A stretch of 64,000 bases of DNA from JAUHXS01 sp965213575 (GTDB taxonomy: Bacteria > Bacteroidota > Bacteroidia > Chitinophagales > JAUHXS01): assembly GCA_965213575.1 (NCBI GenBank), contig CBDBZN010000014.1, positions 33,373 to 97,372 of the forward strand, in the 5' to 3' direction. The translations under genes and the position numbers were made by a program. Shown in pieces: positions 1 through 8,790 of this stretch. The notes below the pieces were generated by a model that was given only the letters and a program-made list of their open reading frames with translations, did not search any database and was not told the DNA's origin. Numbering within the stretch: the stretch's first letter is position 1; each line of letters begins with the position of its first letter.

Positions 1-1795
1 GGGAGAAGCAGCAACCTTAGCTGTACTGCCTAATGCCCCAGCTTTAATATACCCGGGTAAAAATCAGCTTAAACTTCTAAAGAAAAGAGACAGATTGTTG
101 GATAAACTTAACTCAAAAAATATTATCGACCAAATAACTTGTGATTTAGCAAAAAGTGAACCCTTGCCCCAGCGGCCTAAATCACTTCCACAAATTGCTC
201 CTCACTTATTAATGAGGATTATTCAAGAGAATGGAGAAGGGAAAAGATGGACAACTACGTTGAATACAGCATGGCAAAAACGATTAAATAATATTACCAA
301 TAAATACTACAAGCATTTAAAGCAAAACGAAATTCATAACCTAGCCATCGTTTTGATAGAGGTGGCTAGCGGAGAATTAAAGGGATACATCGGCAATACT
401 TCCGGTACTGATGAGCACGAGGGACATCAAGTGGATATCATTACCTCTCCAAGAAGCACTGGAAGTATTTTAAAACCTTTCTTATACGCTGCGATGCTTA
501 CGGACGGGGAGCTTTTGCCGGATATGCTGGTAAAAGATGTGCCTACACAAATAGCCGGATATGCTCCTAAGAATTTTAATAAAACTTACGATGGGGCAGT
601 GCCTGCTAGTGAAGCTTTGGCTCGGTCATTAAACATTCCGGCGGTGAGAATGTTACAAGAATATGGCACAGAGCGATTTTATGCTAAATTGCAAAAATTG
701 AATTTTAGTACTATTGATAAAGATGTAGATCATTATGGGTTATCAATTATTCTCGGTGGCGCAGAAGCCACTTTGTGGGACTTAGTGAATGTTTATGCCG
801 GCATGGCACGAACACTTAATAATTTTGCAGATTTGAGTGCTCGTTATGATCCTACAGATTATAAAGCAGCAGTTTTTACAAAAAATAATCATTCTCCATT
901 GAAAAAAGAATTTAAAGAAACAAGTGTTTTTAATGCAGCTTCTATTTGGCATACATTTGAGGCGTTGTCTGCGTTGAATCGGCCTGCGGAAGAAAGCGGT
1001 TGGGAAAGTTTTTCTTCCTCCAGAAAAGTCGCTTGGAAAACAGGTACTAGCTTCGGACATCGAGATGCTTGGTCAGTAGGTATCACGCCTGAATATGTAG
1101 TTGGTGTATGGGTTGGGAACGCTGATGGGGAGGGAAGGCCGGGATTGACCGGCGTAAATGTGGCTGCACCTATTCTTTTTGATGTGTTTAAGCTGTTGCC
1201 AACTACTACTTGGTTTAAAACACCTTATGATGATTTAACCGCTGTTCCAATTTGCAAAAGAAGCGGACATCGAGCAACAACTATTTGTCCGGCTGATACA
1301 CAATATATTGCTACTTCGGCCCTTAAGACTCCTGTATGCAATTATCATCAGTTGGTACATTTAGATAAAACAGAAACCATTTTAGTTAATTCTAGCTGTT
1401 ATCCGGTAACTGATATGATTACAAAATCTTGGTTTTTGTTGCCACCCATTCAAGAATGGTATTATAAATCGGTTGATCCGCATTATCGCTCCCTACCACC
1501 CCTTCTTCCTGAATGTCGTACATACGGCACGCAGCAAATGATGGACTTGATCTATCCCCAAAAAGGAATGGCCGTTTATGCTCCGAAAGGTTTATCAGGT
1601 GAGCAAGAAAAGATCATCTTTGAAGCAGCACATCGCAATCCCAATGCTACTATTTATTGGCATTTAGATGAAACATTTATCGCAACGACCAACGGCGAGC
1701 ATAAGGTATCATTATCCCCTACTCCCGGCAATCATCTTTTAACTATAGTAGATGAAAATGGAAATAGTATTGATAGGAAATTTGAGGTGAAATAG
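1..1795 (+). CDS. pbpC: Penicillin-binding protein 1C, C-terminal part (5' end outside window)
   Basis: Bifunctional peptidoglycan glycosyltransferase/transpeptidase acting at the periplasmic face of the inner membrane. The reading frame is open from base 2, so the gene begins before the window. The first visible residues (GEAATLAVLPNAPALIYPG) are the end of a glycosyltransferase domain, so the TTG at 95 is not the true start. The transpeptidase domain follows with SxxK as SILK (serine codon at 464), SxN as SLN (626) and KTG as KTGTS (1037). The last ~95 residues match the small C-terminal domain specific to PBP1C (BiPBP_C type). About 597 residues are visible of a family usually near 750-800. 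Large alpha2-macroglobulin genes often precede pbpC, but that region is not in view. Family assignment is firm; only the start is missing. Confidence 0.93.
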   Translation, partial: GEAATLAVLPNAPALIYPGKNQLKLLKKRDRLLDKLNSKNIIDQITCDLAKSEPLPQRPKSLPQIAPHLLMRIIQENGEGKRWTTTLNTAWQKRLNNITNKYYKHLKQNEIHNLAIVLIEVASGELKGYIGNTSGTDEHEGHQVDIITSPRSTGSILKPFLYAAMLTDGELLPDMLVKDVPTQIAGYAPKNFNKTYDGAVPASEALARSLNIPAVRMLQEYGTERFYAKLQKLNFSTIDKDVDHYGLSIILGGAEATLWDLVNVYAGMARTLNNFADLSARYDPTDYKAAVFTKNNHSPLKKEFKETSVFNAASIWHTFEALSALNRPAEESGWESFSSSRKVAWKTGTSFGHRDAWSVGITPEYVVGVWVGNADGEGRPGLTGVNVAAPILFDVFKLLPTTTWFKTPYDDLTAVPICKRSGHRATTICPADTQYIATSALKTPVCNYHQLVHLDKTETILVNSSCYPVTDMITKSWFLLPPIQEWYYKSVDPHYRSLPPLLPECRTYGTQQMMDLIYPQKGMAVYAPKGLSGEQEKIIFEAAHRNPNATIYWHLDETFIATTNGEHKVSLSPTPGNHLLTIVDENGNSIDRKFEVK

Positions 1796-1804
1796 AGAAA
1801 AATG

Positions 1805-1879
1805 TCGGGGTAGGCAGACTCGAACTGCCGACCCCACGCCCCCCAGACGTGTACTCTAACCGGACTGAGCTATACCCCG
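1805..1879 (-). tRNA. tRNA-Pro (anticodon GGG)
   Basis: Reading the minus strand gives a complete 75-nt cloverleaf. The acceptor stem is CGGGGTA/TACCCCG with discriminator A. The D arm is GCTC-10-GAGT. The anticodon stem is CACGT/GCGTG around the loop CTGGGGG. The variable loop is five bases. The T arm is GGCAG-TTCGAGT-CTGCC. Loop positions 34-36 are GGG, which reads proline CCC/CCT codons. The 3' CCA is not encoded. It lies antisense between pbpC and the epimerase gene. Confidence 0.96.
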
Positions 1880-2003
1880 AACTAATTGCAAATTTATAAT
1901 TTATAGCTCATAAATAATAGCGTAAGATAACTGATGATGGTGATGAAAGTTATAGAAACATAATTTCATTCTTTTTCTTTATACTTGTAAAAAATAAAAA
2001 ATA

Positions 2004-2993
2004 TTGAAATCACTAGTAACCGGAGGAGCCGGATTTATAGGAGCACATGTGACTAATGAATTGATCGCTATGGGGCATCAAGTAGTAGCCTTGGATGATT
2101 TGAGTGGAGGATTTGAAGAAAATGTAAATTCAAGAACAACTTTTATAAAAGGCTCCATCACCGATCATGAAATGTTGGAGTATCTTTTTGCTGAATATAA
2201 ATTTGACTATATATTTCATTTAGCTGCTTATGCAGCAGAAGGCTTAAGCCATTTCATTAAACGTTTTAATTATAATAATAATTTGATCGGCAGTGTAAAT
2301 TTGATCAATGAATCGGTCAAACACAAGGTAAAATGTTTTGTATTTACCTCTTCTATCGCTGTGTATGGAGCAGGTCAAGTACCTTTGAGGGAAGATATGA
2401 TTCCTGTTCCTGAAGATCCTTATGGTATTGCAAAATTAGCAGTGGAGCAAGATTTAAAGGTTACTAAGGAAATGTTTGGCTTAGATTATATCATTTTCAG
2501 GCCACATAATGTATATGGCGAATATCAAAATTTAGGAGATAAATATAGAAATGTAGTAGGCATTTTTATGAATCAAATCATGCAAAATAAACCGTTAACT
2601 ATTTTTGGCGACGGAGAGCAGACAAGAGCATTTAGTTATATTAGTGATGTTGCTCCTTACATTGCCCGCTCTATTAATAATCCTGAGGCGTATAATCAAA
2701 CTTTTAATATTGGCGCAGATAAAGAGTTTTCAGTAAATGACTTAGCTTATGAAATTATGCAAGCGATGAACAGCCATACTGAAATCACACATCTACCCCC
2801 TAGAAATGAGGTGGTAGACGCTTATGCTGATCATTCAAAAGCTCAAAATATTTTTGATATGGGAGAAGCAGTATCTTTAAAAGAAGGAATTAGTAAAATG
2901 GCAAAATGGGCACAGAAAGCCGGGGCAAAATCAAGTCAAAAATTTTCCAATATTGAGATCTCTGAAAACCTACCTCCATCTTGGAGAGAGTAA
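2004..2993 (+). CDS. NAD-dependent sugar epimerase/dehydratase (UDP-glucose 4-epimerase-like)
   Basis: Extended short-chain dehydrogenase of 329 residues, expected to interconvert or dehydrate a nucleotide sugar in the cytoplasm. The Rossmann glycine motif GGAGFIG starts at residue 7, the TSS motif is in FTSSIAVYG, and the catalytic YxxxK is in DPYGIAKLAVEQ. The start is a TTG at 2004: the glycine motif follows at the usual distance and no ATG lies in frame upstream. The next gene on the strand is a glycosyltransferase 40 bp away, which suggests a two-gene unit for a surface polysaccharide or glycolipid. The exact substrate cannot be read from the sequence; 4-epimerases of UDP-glucose or UDP-glucuronate are the closest guess. 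Confidence 0.85.
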   Translation: MKSLVTGGAGFIGAHVTNELIAMGHQVVALDDLSGGFEENVNSRTTFIKGSITDHEMLEYLFAEYKFDYIFHLAAYAAEGLSHFIKRFNYNNNLIGSVNLINESVKHKVKCFVFTSSIAVYGAGQVPLREDMIPVPEDPYGIAKLAVEQDLKVTKEMFGLDYIIFRPHNVYGEYQNLGDKYRNVVGIFMNQIMQNKPLTIFGDGEQTRAFSYISDVAPYIARSINNPEAYNQTFNIGADKEFSVNDLAYEIMQAMNSHTEITHLPPRNEVVDAYADHSKAQNIFDMGEAVSLKEGISKMAKWAQKAGAKSSQKFSNIEISENLPPSWRE

Positions 2994-3033
2994 AATTGTA
3001 AAACACCTTCAGCTTTCTTTTATCAGCTAAAAC

Positions 3034-4116
3034 ATGAAAATCCTCTTTTTAGCAGCTCATCGTCCCAATAGATCTCCTTCGCAACGGTTCAGGTTCGAAC
3101 AATATTTTGACTTTTTAAAAGAGAATGGTATCAAATACGATTTTTCGTATTTATTAAGTGCTTGGGATGATCGAAATTTTTACAGCAAAGGGAATTACTT
3201 AATTAAGTTTTGGATAGTTATTAAATCATTTCTAAAACGTTGGCGAGATACTGCCAGGGCGAATAAATATGATATTATTTTTATTCAAAGAGAAGCTTTT
3301 ATGCTTGGCACCACTTTTTTTGAAAGGCGTATCGCTAAATCTAGGGCTAAAATGATTTTTGATTTTGATGATGCTATTTGGAAAATGGATGTCTCAAAAG
3401 GAAATGAACAATTAAAATTTCTTAAAAATCCGAATAAAACCGCTAAGCTGATTGCTATGTCAGATATGGTTTTTGCAGGTAATAAATACTTGACTGATTA
3501 TGCAAAAAAGTACAATCCTGCTGTATTTATTCTTCCTACTACCATTGACACAACCGAATATAAACCCGTTGAAAGAATGATTAAGCAAAAGCCTATTTGT
3601 ATTGGTTGGAGTGGCAGCAAAACAACGATTAAGCATTTTGAGTCAGCATTGCCTTTTTTAAAGGAGATTAAGAATAAATATGGCGATCGAGTTATTTTTA
3701 AAATCATTGGTGATGGCAGTTTTAGATCAAAAGAATTAGATACAGTGGGTATCGATTGGAATAAAGAAGAAGAGCTAAAACAATTGCAAACAATCGATAT
3801 TGGGATAATGCCTTTACCCAATGATGAGTGGTCGAAAGGAAAATGTGGATTAAAAGGCCTTCAGTATATGGCTTTAGCAATTCCAACGATCATGTCTCCG
3901 GTTGGAGTGAATAGTGAAATTATCCAGCACGGTAAGAACGGATTTTTAGCAGCAACTGATAAAAAGTGGATTCAAATTATTGAGCAACTTCTCGCTTCAG
4001 CTGAGCTTAGGGAAGAAATTGGCAAAGAAGGCAGGAAAACTGTCATAAAAGAATTTTCTGTAGAAGCTAACAAAGATTTATACTTAAAACTGTTTGATAA
4101 GGCGGCGATTAAGTGA
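3034..4116 (+). CDS. Glycosyltransferase, family 4-like (GT-B fold)
   Basis: A 360-residue glycosyltransferase with the two-domain GT-B pattern. The N-terminal acceptor domain begins MKILFLAAHRPNRSPSQRFR. The C-terminal nucleotide-sugar domain contains IGWSGSKTTIKH, a G-D-G turn and the loop KGKCGLKGLQYMALAIPTI, where family 4 enzymes carry the donor-binding acidic/glycine segment. No signal peptide or membrane span is visible, so it should act at the cytoplasmic side of the membrane. It follows the sugar epimerase closely and probably works with it. Its stop codon (4114-4116) lies inside the left end of the inverted-repeat element at 4111-4187. Donor and acceptor are unknown. Confidence 0.8.
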   Translation: MKILFLAAHRPNRSPSQRFRFEQYFDFLKENGIKYDFSYLLSAWDDRNFYSKGNYLIKFWIVIKSFLKRWRDTARANKYDIIFIQREAFMLGTTFFERRIAKSRAKMIFDFDDAIWKMDVSKGNEQLKFLKNPNKTAKLIAMSDMVFAGNKYLTDYAKKYNPAVFILPTTIDTTEYKPVERMIKQKPICIGWSGSKTTIKHFESALPFLKEIKNKYGDRVIFKIIGDGSFRSKELDTVGIDWNKEEELKQLQTIDIGIMPLPNDEWSKGKCGLKGLQYMALAIPTIMSPVGVNSEIIQHGKNGFLAATDKKWIQIIEQLLASAELREEIGKEGRKTVIKEFSVEANKDLYLKLFDKAAIK

Positions 4117-4187
4117 GCAGATAACGCTTTGATCTTGTTCCTACCCACTAATGCTATAAATTTAAATACGAAGTCATCCACTCACTT
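4111..4187. repeat. ~77-bp inverted-repeat element, copy A
   Basis: The ends are imperfect inverted repeats: AAGTGAGCAGAT at 4111-4122 faces ATCCACTCACTT at 4176-4187 (10 of 12 paired). The interior is AT-rich. The element is homologous to copy B at 7591-7672: both ends and a right-hand block of about 35 bp (27 matches counted by hand) align in the same orientation. It occupies a convergent gap and contains the stop codon of the glycosyltransferase gene. It could be a bidirectional terminator-like palindrome or a miniature non-autonomous mobile element. No flanking target duplication is clear. Confidence 0.7.
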
Positions 4188-4204
4188 TAATTATAAATCG
4201 TTTC

Positions 4205-6076
4205 TTAACGAAGAAGCGTAAAATTTCCATAAGCAAGCTTTAGAGAATCACTCACGGGATCATTTTGAAAAGAATATTTGCAGCTATACATATATACGCC
4301 TTCGACATGTAAATTTTCTTCATTTTTACCGTTCCATCCTTCTGTATAATCATTCGTAAAATAGATCAATTTACCATACCGGTCATAGATATTCAATTCA
4401 TAAAAATCTAATCCCTTACAGGTACATTTAAACAAGTCATTTACTCCCCTGCTATCCGGAGAGAAAGCATTGGGAAAAAATAATTCACATTGATTTTTAT
4501 GATTAGTCACAACATTTTCAGCATAAAAGGTATCACTGCTAATATCATCATGCACTATTAAAGTGACATCATATACTCCATTTTCACTATAACATATTTT
4601 TCCGGGATTTTGATTAAAAGACGAACTTGGTGTGCCACCGGGGAAGAGCCACTCCCAACCGGCAATATCTCCTTTACTATTGTCTATAAATGCCGCACAA
4701 TTATTTCCACAAGACAAGCTATCGGATAGAGAAAAGTCAGCTACTAACGGACTTCTTTTGAAATAGCATAAATTTTCTTGTTCAAACGTTAAATCCGCTA
4801 ATGTTAGCGCCTCATTACGAAAATTATCAAGATCAACAGATGCATCCGGGCCCGGGTTGATAATTGAGCTAGTAGGATAGATTTGCAAGTCAATTGCTGC
4901 TTCATTACATGTAGTATTAATATGCTCATTAGTTTTGATAAGGTAACTTGCTGATATTTCACCATGATGATCACCAGCTAAAACATATTCGTTATTCTTG
5001 GTTATTTTAAAGTCATAAGCTCCGTCTGGTTGATCTGTTCCTACTTCTTTTGCCCATTGAATATCTCCTTCTAAGTTTACTTTAAATAAATAAGTGGATT
5101 CATAAGTAGCATCATAGTTATTACCTAACACTATAGCCCCATTTCCTAGAGGGTCCGGTATACTTTTCATACCAAATTCATCATTAACAAGATTGGTATC
5201 ACCTACAGCTTGTTCCCAGATAACATTTCCATCTAAATCAATATTAATAAGATAAATTAAGGCTTTAGGCAAATCAAAGCTACGGGTTGATCCGGTAATT
5301 AGTAGGGTACTGTTTGATAACTGTGTAATGGATAAAGCTACGTCGGTTGCTGAGCCTCCATATACATTTGACCAAATTAGATTTCCTTCTTTGTCTAACC
5401 GTAAAACTAGTATATCTTCTTGCTGATCACTATCATACTCTTCAGAGATCCCTACTAAAAAATAACCCGAATCCGGTAGTTGAATAAGGCCTATTCCCTG
5501 TTCACGTATAAAATTATTAGATCCGTATGCTTTCATAATAAGCGGGTCACCATTGTTATTTGTTTTAATAAAATATATGTCATGCCAGGAAGTTTCTTTA
5601 TAAAGCTCCAGCGCATCTCCGGTAATAGCATATCCACCACCTAAAGTCTTTATAATCTCATTCCCGGTATTTGAATAAGGTACGCCGTATGTTTTTACCC
5701 ATACTATATTTTGCTCATCATCTAACTTAAATAAAGCAGGCCGGTTATCTCCCGTATGGCCACTAAAATTATAATTGCCGGAAATAATAATCCCTTCATC
5801 CCACGCTTCTATCGCATTTCTCAGCAAACCGTTATATTCTACATATTTAGTCCAAACGACATTACCTGAGGGGCCGATTTTTGATATAAAATCATAATTA
5901 AAATCTTCTAACCAACCAGTAGTAAGATAGTTAGAATCTTCAATCATGTGGACTGTTGCATAAATACTACTAAGAGGTGTTTTATAGATATTTTGAAACA
6001 CCTCTTGGCTTTTACCTGATAGAGAATAAATTAACAAAAATACTGCACAAATAAATTGATTAATAACAACTTTCAT
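4205..6076 (-). CDS. Secreted repeat protein with PKD-like domain and gliding-motility-type C-terminal domain (T9SS type B cargo)
   Basis: A 623-residue exported protein. It has a Sec signal peptide (MKVVINQFICAVFLLIYSL...GKSQ). Residues ~25-400 hold repeated blades of the type GD..W.K.YG, as in SBBP/beta-propeller proteins. A PKD-like domain lies around residues 440-520 (AFIDNSKGDIAGWEWLFPGG). The C-terminal ~90 residues form the gliding motility-associated sorting domain (FFPNAFSPDSRGVNDLF, then NIYDRYGKLIY and GVYMYSCKY). Proteins of this kind cross the outer membrane through the type IX system and stay on the surface or are released. The porU2/porV2 pair at 54.5-60.7 kb could serve such cargo. 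Ligand or function is unknown. Confidence 0.85.
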   Translation of the reverse strand: MKVVINQFICAVFLLIYSLSGKSQEVFQNIYKTPLSSIYATVHMIEDSNYLTTGWLEDFNYDFISKIGPSGNVVWTKYVEYNGLLRNAIEAWDEGIIISGNYNFSGHTGDNRPALFKLDDEQNIVWVKTYGVPYSNTGNEIIKTLGGGYAITGDALELYKETSWHDIYFIKTNNNGDPLIMKAYGSNNFIREQGIGLIQLPDSGYFLVGISEEYDSDQQEDILVLRLDKEGNLIWSNVYGGSATDVALSITQLSNSTLLITGSTRSFDLPKALIYLINIDLDGNVIWEQAVGDTNLVNDEFGMKSIPDPLGNGAIVLGNNYDATYESTYLFKVNLEGDIQWAKEVGTDQPDGAYDFKITKNNEYVLAGDHHGEISASYLIKTNEHINTTCNEAAIDLQIYPTSSIINPGPDASVDLDNFRNEALTLADLTFEQENLCYFKRSPLVADFSLSDSLSCGNNCAAFIDNSKGDIAGWEWLFPGGTPSSSFNQNPGKICYSENGVYDVTLIVHDDISSDTFYAENVVTNHKNQCELFFPNAFSPDSRGVNDLFKCTCKGLDFYELNIYDRYGKLIYFTNDYTEGWNGKNEENLHVEGVYMYSCKYSFQNDPVSDSLKLAYGNFTLLR

Positions 6077-6420
6077 ATATCAAAGAAAACAATTGCAAAT
6101 AAGATAACCTAATACAAAAATATTTGAATGTGGAGAAGAAAAATATGAGATTAAGTCCTATTTGATTTTTGAATATCTTTCAATAACTATACTTGCTAAA
6201 CTTTTTCTTGAATCGAAAATTTATTGTTGAATATCTTTCCGTTATATAGGCATTTTATCCTCACTTTATTAGTTATTTTATTATATCAAGACCCAAATAT
6301 TCACTGGATATTAGTAGGTTTTAAAGACTGTTGACTATTTATTAGATGAATGGAATAACTATTGATCAATTGCAAGAAGTAACATTAATTTAAAATTAAA
6401 CCACATAACAAAATTATAAT
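6077..6420. other. Divergent intergenic region without a gene
   Basis: This 344-bp AT-rich stretch separates the divergent cargo gene (minus) and the membrane protein gene (plus), so promoters for both should lie here. No reading frame of coding character, tRNA or strong hairpin was found. The only structure noted is a 13-bp direct repeat, TTGAATATCTTTC, at 6169-6181 and 6227-6239. Confidence 0.6.
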
Positions 6421-7059
6421 ATGGCAGAAATTAAAATTGAAAAGAAAAGTACAATATGGCCTTGGATCCTCTTAGCATTGTTAATAATAGGGTTGATTGC
6501 CTTTTTCTTATTGAGAGATAACGATGAGGCAGAACCTTATGCAGATAATACTGACAACACCGAAGAAGTCATGGCCAATGAAGTAAATGATGATGCAACT
6601 ATGAACGACGATGCATATATGAATAATCAATATGCTTTAGTATCAGCTTACACAACCTACGTAAGGAATGATGAAGATAAAATGGGCCTAGATCATGATT
6701 ATACACATGCTGCATTTGACAAATTGATAGCAGCCATTCGAGAAGTAGCGGAAGAAAATAATTATGACCTAAAAGTTGATTTAGAAAGTGCGGAGCAAAA
6801 AAGTGATGCCATTAAAAAAGATCCTATGTCTTTAAAGCATGCTAATATGATTAAAGATGGATTTATGGTAATTGCTAAAGCAATGCGAAATCTGCAACAG
6901 GCAAAATTCGGAGGCTTAGAAACTGATATTGATCAATTAGATCAGCTTGCGAATAGCGTACAAGAGGATGTACCTACCTTGGAGCAAAAAGATAATATAA
7001 AATCATTTTTTAACACAGCTTCTGATATATTATCAGATATGAGTAACACAAAAAAATAA
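6421..7059 (+). CDS. Membrane-anchored hypothetical protein with acidic linker and helical domain
   Basis: Not recognised as a named family. The 212-residue protein has a short lysine-rich cytoplasmic start and one membrane span at about residues 12-31 (IWPWILLALLIIGLIAFFLL). A very acidic, Asn/Asp-rich linker follows (about 32-65), then a mostly helical domain of ~145 residues with no cysteines. The topology places the helical domain in the periplasm. The stop is 5 bp from the start of the PRC-barrel gene, so the two are almost certainly co-transcribed. PRC-barrel proteins of this type often belong to general stress clusters, so an envelope-stress role is a guess. Confidence 0.7.
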   Translation: MAEIKIEKKSTIWPWILLALLIIGLIAFFLLRDNDEAEPYADNTDNTEEVMANEVNDDATMNDDAYMNNQYALVSAYTTYVRNDEDKMGLDHDYTHAAFDKLIAAIREVAEENNYDLKVDLESAEQKSDAIKKDPMSLKHANMIKDGFMVIAKAMRNLQQAKFGGLETDIDQLDQLANSVQEDVPTLEQKDNIKSFFNTASDILSDMSNTKK

Positions 7060-7064
7060 TAACT

Positions 7065-7583
7065 ATGGATACCAAAAATAATGCGCATTTACAATATTTA
7101 GATGACTTATCAGATTATAAAGTAGCCTCTGAAGACCCGGATGTAAGAGGATGGAAAGTTAAAGATGCCGAGGATAGAACTATCGGAAAAGTGGAAAGCT
7201 TTTTAGTAAATAAGGAAGCTAAAAGAGTTCGTTACCTTGATGTTGAAGTGGATGATTCTATTATTGAAGCCGGACATAAAGCTACAAATAAAGTCTCGAA
7301 TCAGAATGTTCATGAGTATATCAATGAAGACGGTGAAAATCATTTGATCGTACCAATAGGTTTGGCAGTATTAGATAAAGACAACAAATATGTTAAAGTA
7401 AATGATGTTGACTATAATACTTTTGCTAAAACAAAAAGAATTGGAAAAAGAAAGCCTATTCAGCAAGACTATGAACTTTTAGTAATGAGAACTTACAGAG
7501 GTGAAGATCAATTTCCTGAAGGTACTAAAGTAGATGATAAGTTTTACGACCGGAAAGAATTTGATAATAAAACCCGATTCTAA
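7065..7583 (+). CDS. PRC-barrel domain protein
   Basis: A 172-residue soluble protein with a PRC-barrel at about residues 15-110: VRGWKVKDAEDRTIGKVESF, then RVRYLDVEVD and HLIVPIGLAVL. This is the small beta-barrel shared by photosynthetic reaction-centre H subunits and RimM. In non-phototrophic bacteria such proteins are often stress-induced and of unknown mechanism. The C-terminal ~50 residues contain YELLVMRTYRGEDQFPEGTK. No signal peptide. It lies 5 bp behind the membrane-anchored protein and is probably its partner. The inverted-repeat element B starts 7 bp after the stop codon. Confidence 0.8.
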   Translation: MDTKNNAHLQYLDDLSDYKVASEDPDVRGWKVKDAEDRTIGKVESFLVNKEAKRVRYLDVEVDDSIIEAGHKATNKVSNQNVHEYINEDGENHLIVPIGLAVLDKDNKYVKVNDVDYNTFAKTKRIGKRKPIQQDYELLVMRTYRGEDQFPEGTKVDDKFYDRKEFDNKTRF

Positions 7584-7590
7584 TATATTA

Positions 7591-7672
7591 AAGTGAGCGG
7601 ATGGCTCTTGATTTTGCCTAAATACATAGCAAATATTGCCATAGATGTAAATATAAAGTCCTCCGCTTACTT
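7591..7672. repeat. ~82-bp inverted-repeat element, copy B
   Basis: The ends AAGTGAGCGGA (7591-7601) and TCCGCTTACTT (7662-7672) are inverted repeats, 10 of 11 positions paired. The interior matches copy A at 4111-4187 in the same orientation, including TTGATTTTG and the right-hand block ending AAGTCCTCCGCTTACTT. Like copy A it sits in a convergent gap, here between the PRC-barrel gene and the lpxD-like gene, 7 bp from each stop codon. Confidence 0.7.
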
Positions 7673-7679
7673 GTTATTC

Positions 7680-8591
7680 CTACTGCTCCTCCACCCACCT
7701 CTTCACCATTGCCATTTCTTTGAATTTCTTGCGTGCTTCATCTACCGGTGAGCCAAGGTAAGTAGTGTTGCCTTTTAATGATTTACCCACGCCAGATTGT
7801 CCATATACGACAGCTCCCTCCCCGATAGTCAAATCTTTTGAAACACCTACTTGGCCCCAAAGGATGACATTATCTTCAATAATTGCCTTACCGCCAATGC
7901 CCACTTGAGCAGCAAATAAACAGTTTTTACCAATCACCGCTCCATGCCCTATGTGCACCTTATTATCGATTTTAGTACCTTCTCCTATGATAGTATCTCC
8001 CGAAACACCTTTGTCAATAGTAGTAGCGGCTCCAATTTCTACATTATTGTGAATGACTACTCTGCCACAAGACAAAAGTTTGTCGTAACCGCTAGGTCGT
8101 CGTTTGTAGTAAAAAGCATCCGCCCCGATCACTGCATTTGCATGAATGATCACGTTATCGCCTATAATCGTATGATCATAAATTACTACGTTGGGATGGA
8201 TCAGGCAATTTTTGCCAATTGTTACATTTTTTCCAATAAATACGCCCGGTTGTATAATAGTACCTTCCCCAATTTCTTGTGTATTGATAAACTGATCTGA
8301 TTTTTCAAATGTTCTAAAATGACTGACAATTTTATTATAATCTCTAAAAGGATCATCTGATATGAGTAAAGCTTTTCCTTCCGGACAATCTGTTTCTTGG
8401 TTGATAATGATAACAGAAGCTGCTGAGGTTAAAGCTTTTTTATAGTATTTAGCATTATCTACAAAAGTGATATCACCGTCAGTGACTTTGTGAATTTCAT
8501 TAATACCGGAAACGATTAGTATATCATTCCCCGTAAGGGTACAATTAACAATCTTATTGATCTCACGTATGGGAATTTCGGGGAATTGCAT
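7680..8591 (-). CDS. lpxD: UDP-3-O-acylglucosamine N-acyltransferase-like protein (LpxD family)
   Basis: Left-handed beta-helix acyltransferase of 303 residues. LpxD adds the second hydroxyacyl chain to UDP-3-O-acyl-glucosamine in lipid A synthesis. The N-terminal ~100 residues match the LpxD uridine-binding domain in outline (GDITFVDNAKYYKKALTSAA). Hexapeptide repeats then run from about residue 105 to 270, including IGADAFYY, EIGAATTIDKG and KIDNKVHIGHGAVIG, the last carrying the family histidine. It ends with a short C-terminal helix. Slightly shorter than the ~340 residues of typical LpxD. Bacteroidota often carry a second LpxD-like copy, so this may be a paralogue with another acyl acceptor. 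Monocistronic in appearance. Confidence 0.78.
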   Translation of the reverse strand: MQFPEIPIREINKIVNCTLTGNDILIVSGINEIHKVTDGDITFVDNAKYYKKALTSAASVIIINQETDCPEGKALLISDDPFRDYNKIVSHFRTFEKSDQFINTQEIGEGTIIQPGVFIGKNVTIGKNCLIHPNVVIYDHTIIGDNVIIHANAVIGADAFYYKRRPSGYDKLLSCGRVVIHNNVEIGAATTIDKGVSGDTIIGEGTKIDNKVHIGHGAVIGKNCLFAAQVGIGGKAIIEDNVILWGQVGVSKDLTIGEGAVVYGQSGVGKSLKGNTTYLGSPVDEARKKFKEMAMVKRWVEEQ

Positions 8592-8746
8592 GATCTAATA
8601 TTAAATAGTATTTATGCTTACGAAATTAAAACAAATATCATATATCGCATAAACAACTTTTGTCCATTATATCTTATTGAGGTTTTAAAAAGGCTTTTTG
8701 CTGATGAAAATTATATCTTTCTTAAGCTACTTTGTTTTTAAAGTAT

Positions 8747-8754
8747 TATTTTTG
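8747..8754 (+). promoter_or_regulatory. Putative -7 promoter box for gcvT
   Basis: TATTTTTG fits the Bacteroidota -7 consensus TAnnTTTG and ends 36 bp before the ATG at 8791. No good -33 TTTG/TTG is at the standard distance, so the call rests on the -7 box and its position. It lies inside the longer reading frame that starts at 8698, supporting the downstream start for gcvT. Confidence 0.45.
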
Positions 8755-8790
8755 ACCTCCTTGGTATCATCACAAATAACGATCATTCTT

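Noticed and set aside
8698..8790. N-terminal hydrophobic extension of gcvT suggesting a signal peptide
   Set aside because: GcvT is a cytoplasmic enzyme of ~360 residues; the extension contains the likely promoter box TATTTTTG and does not match homologues.
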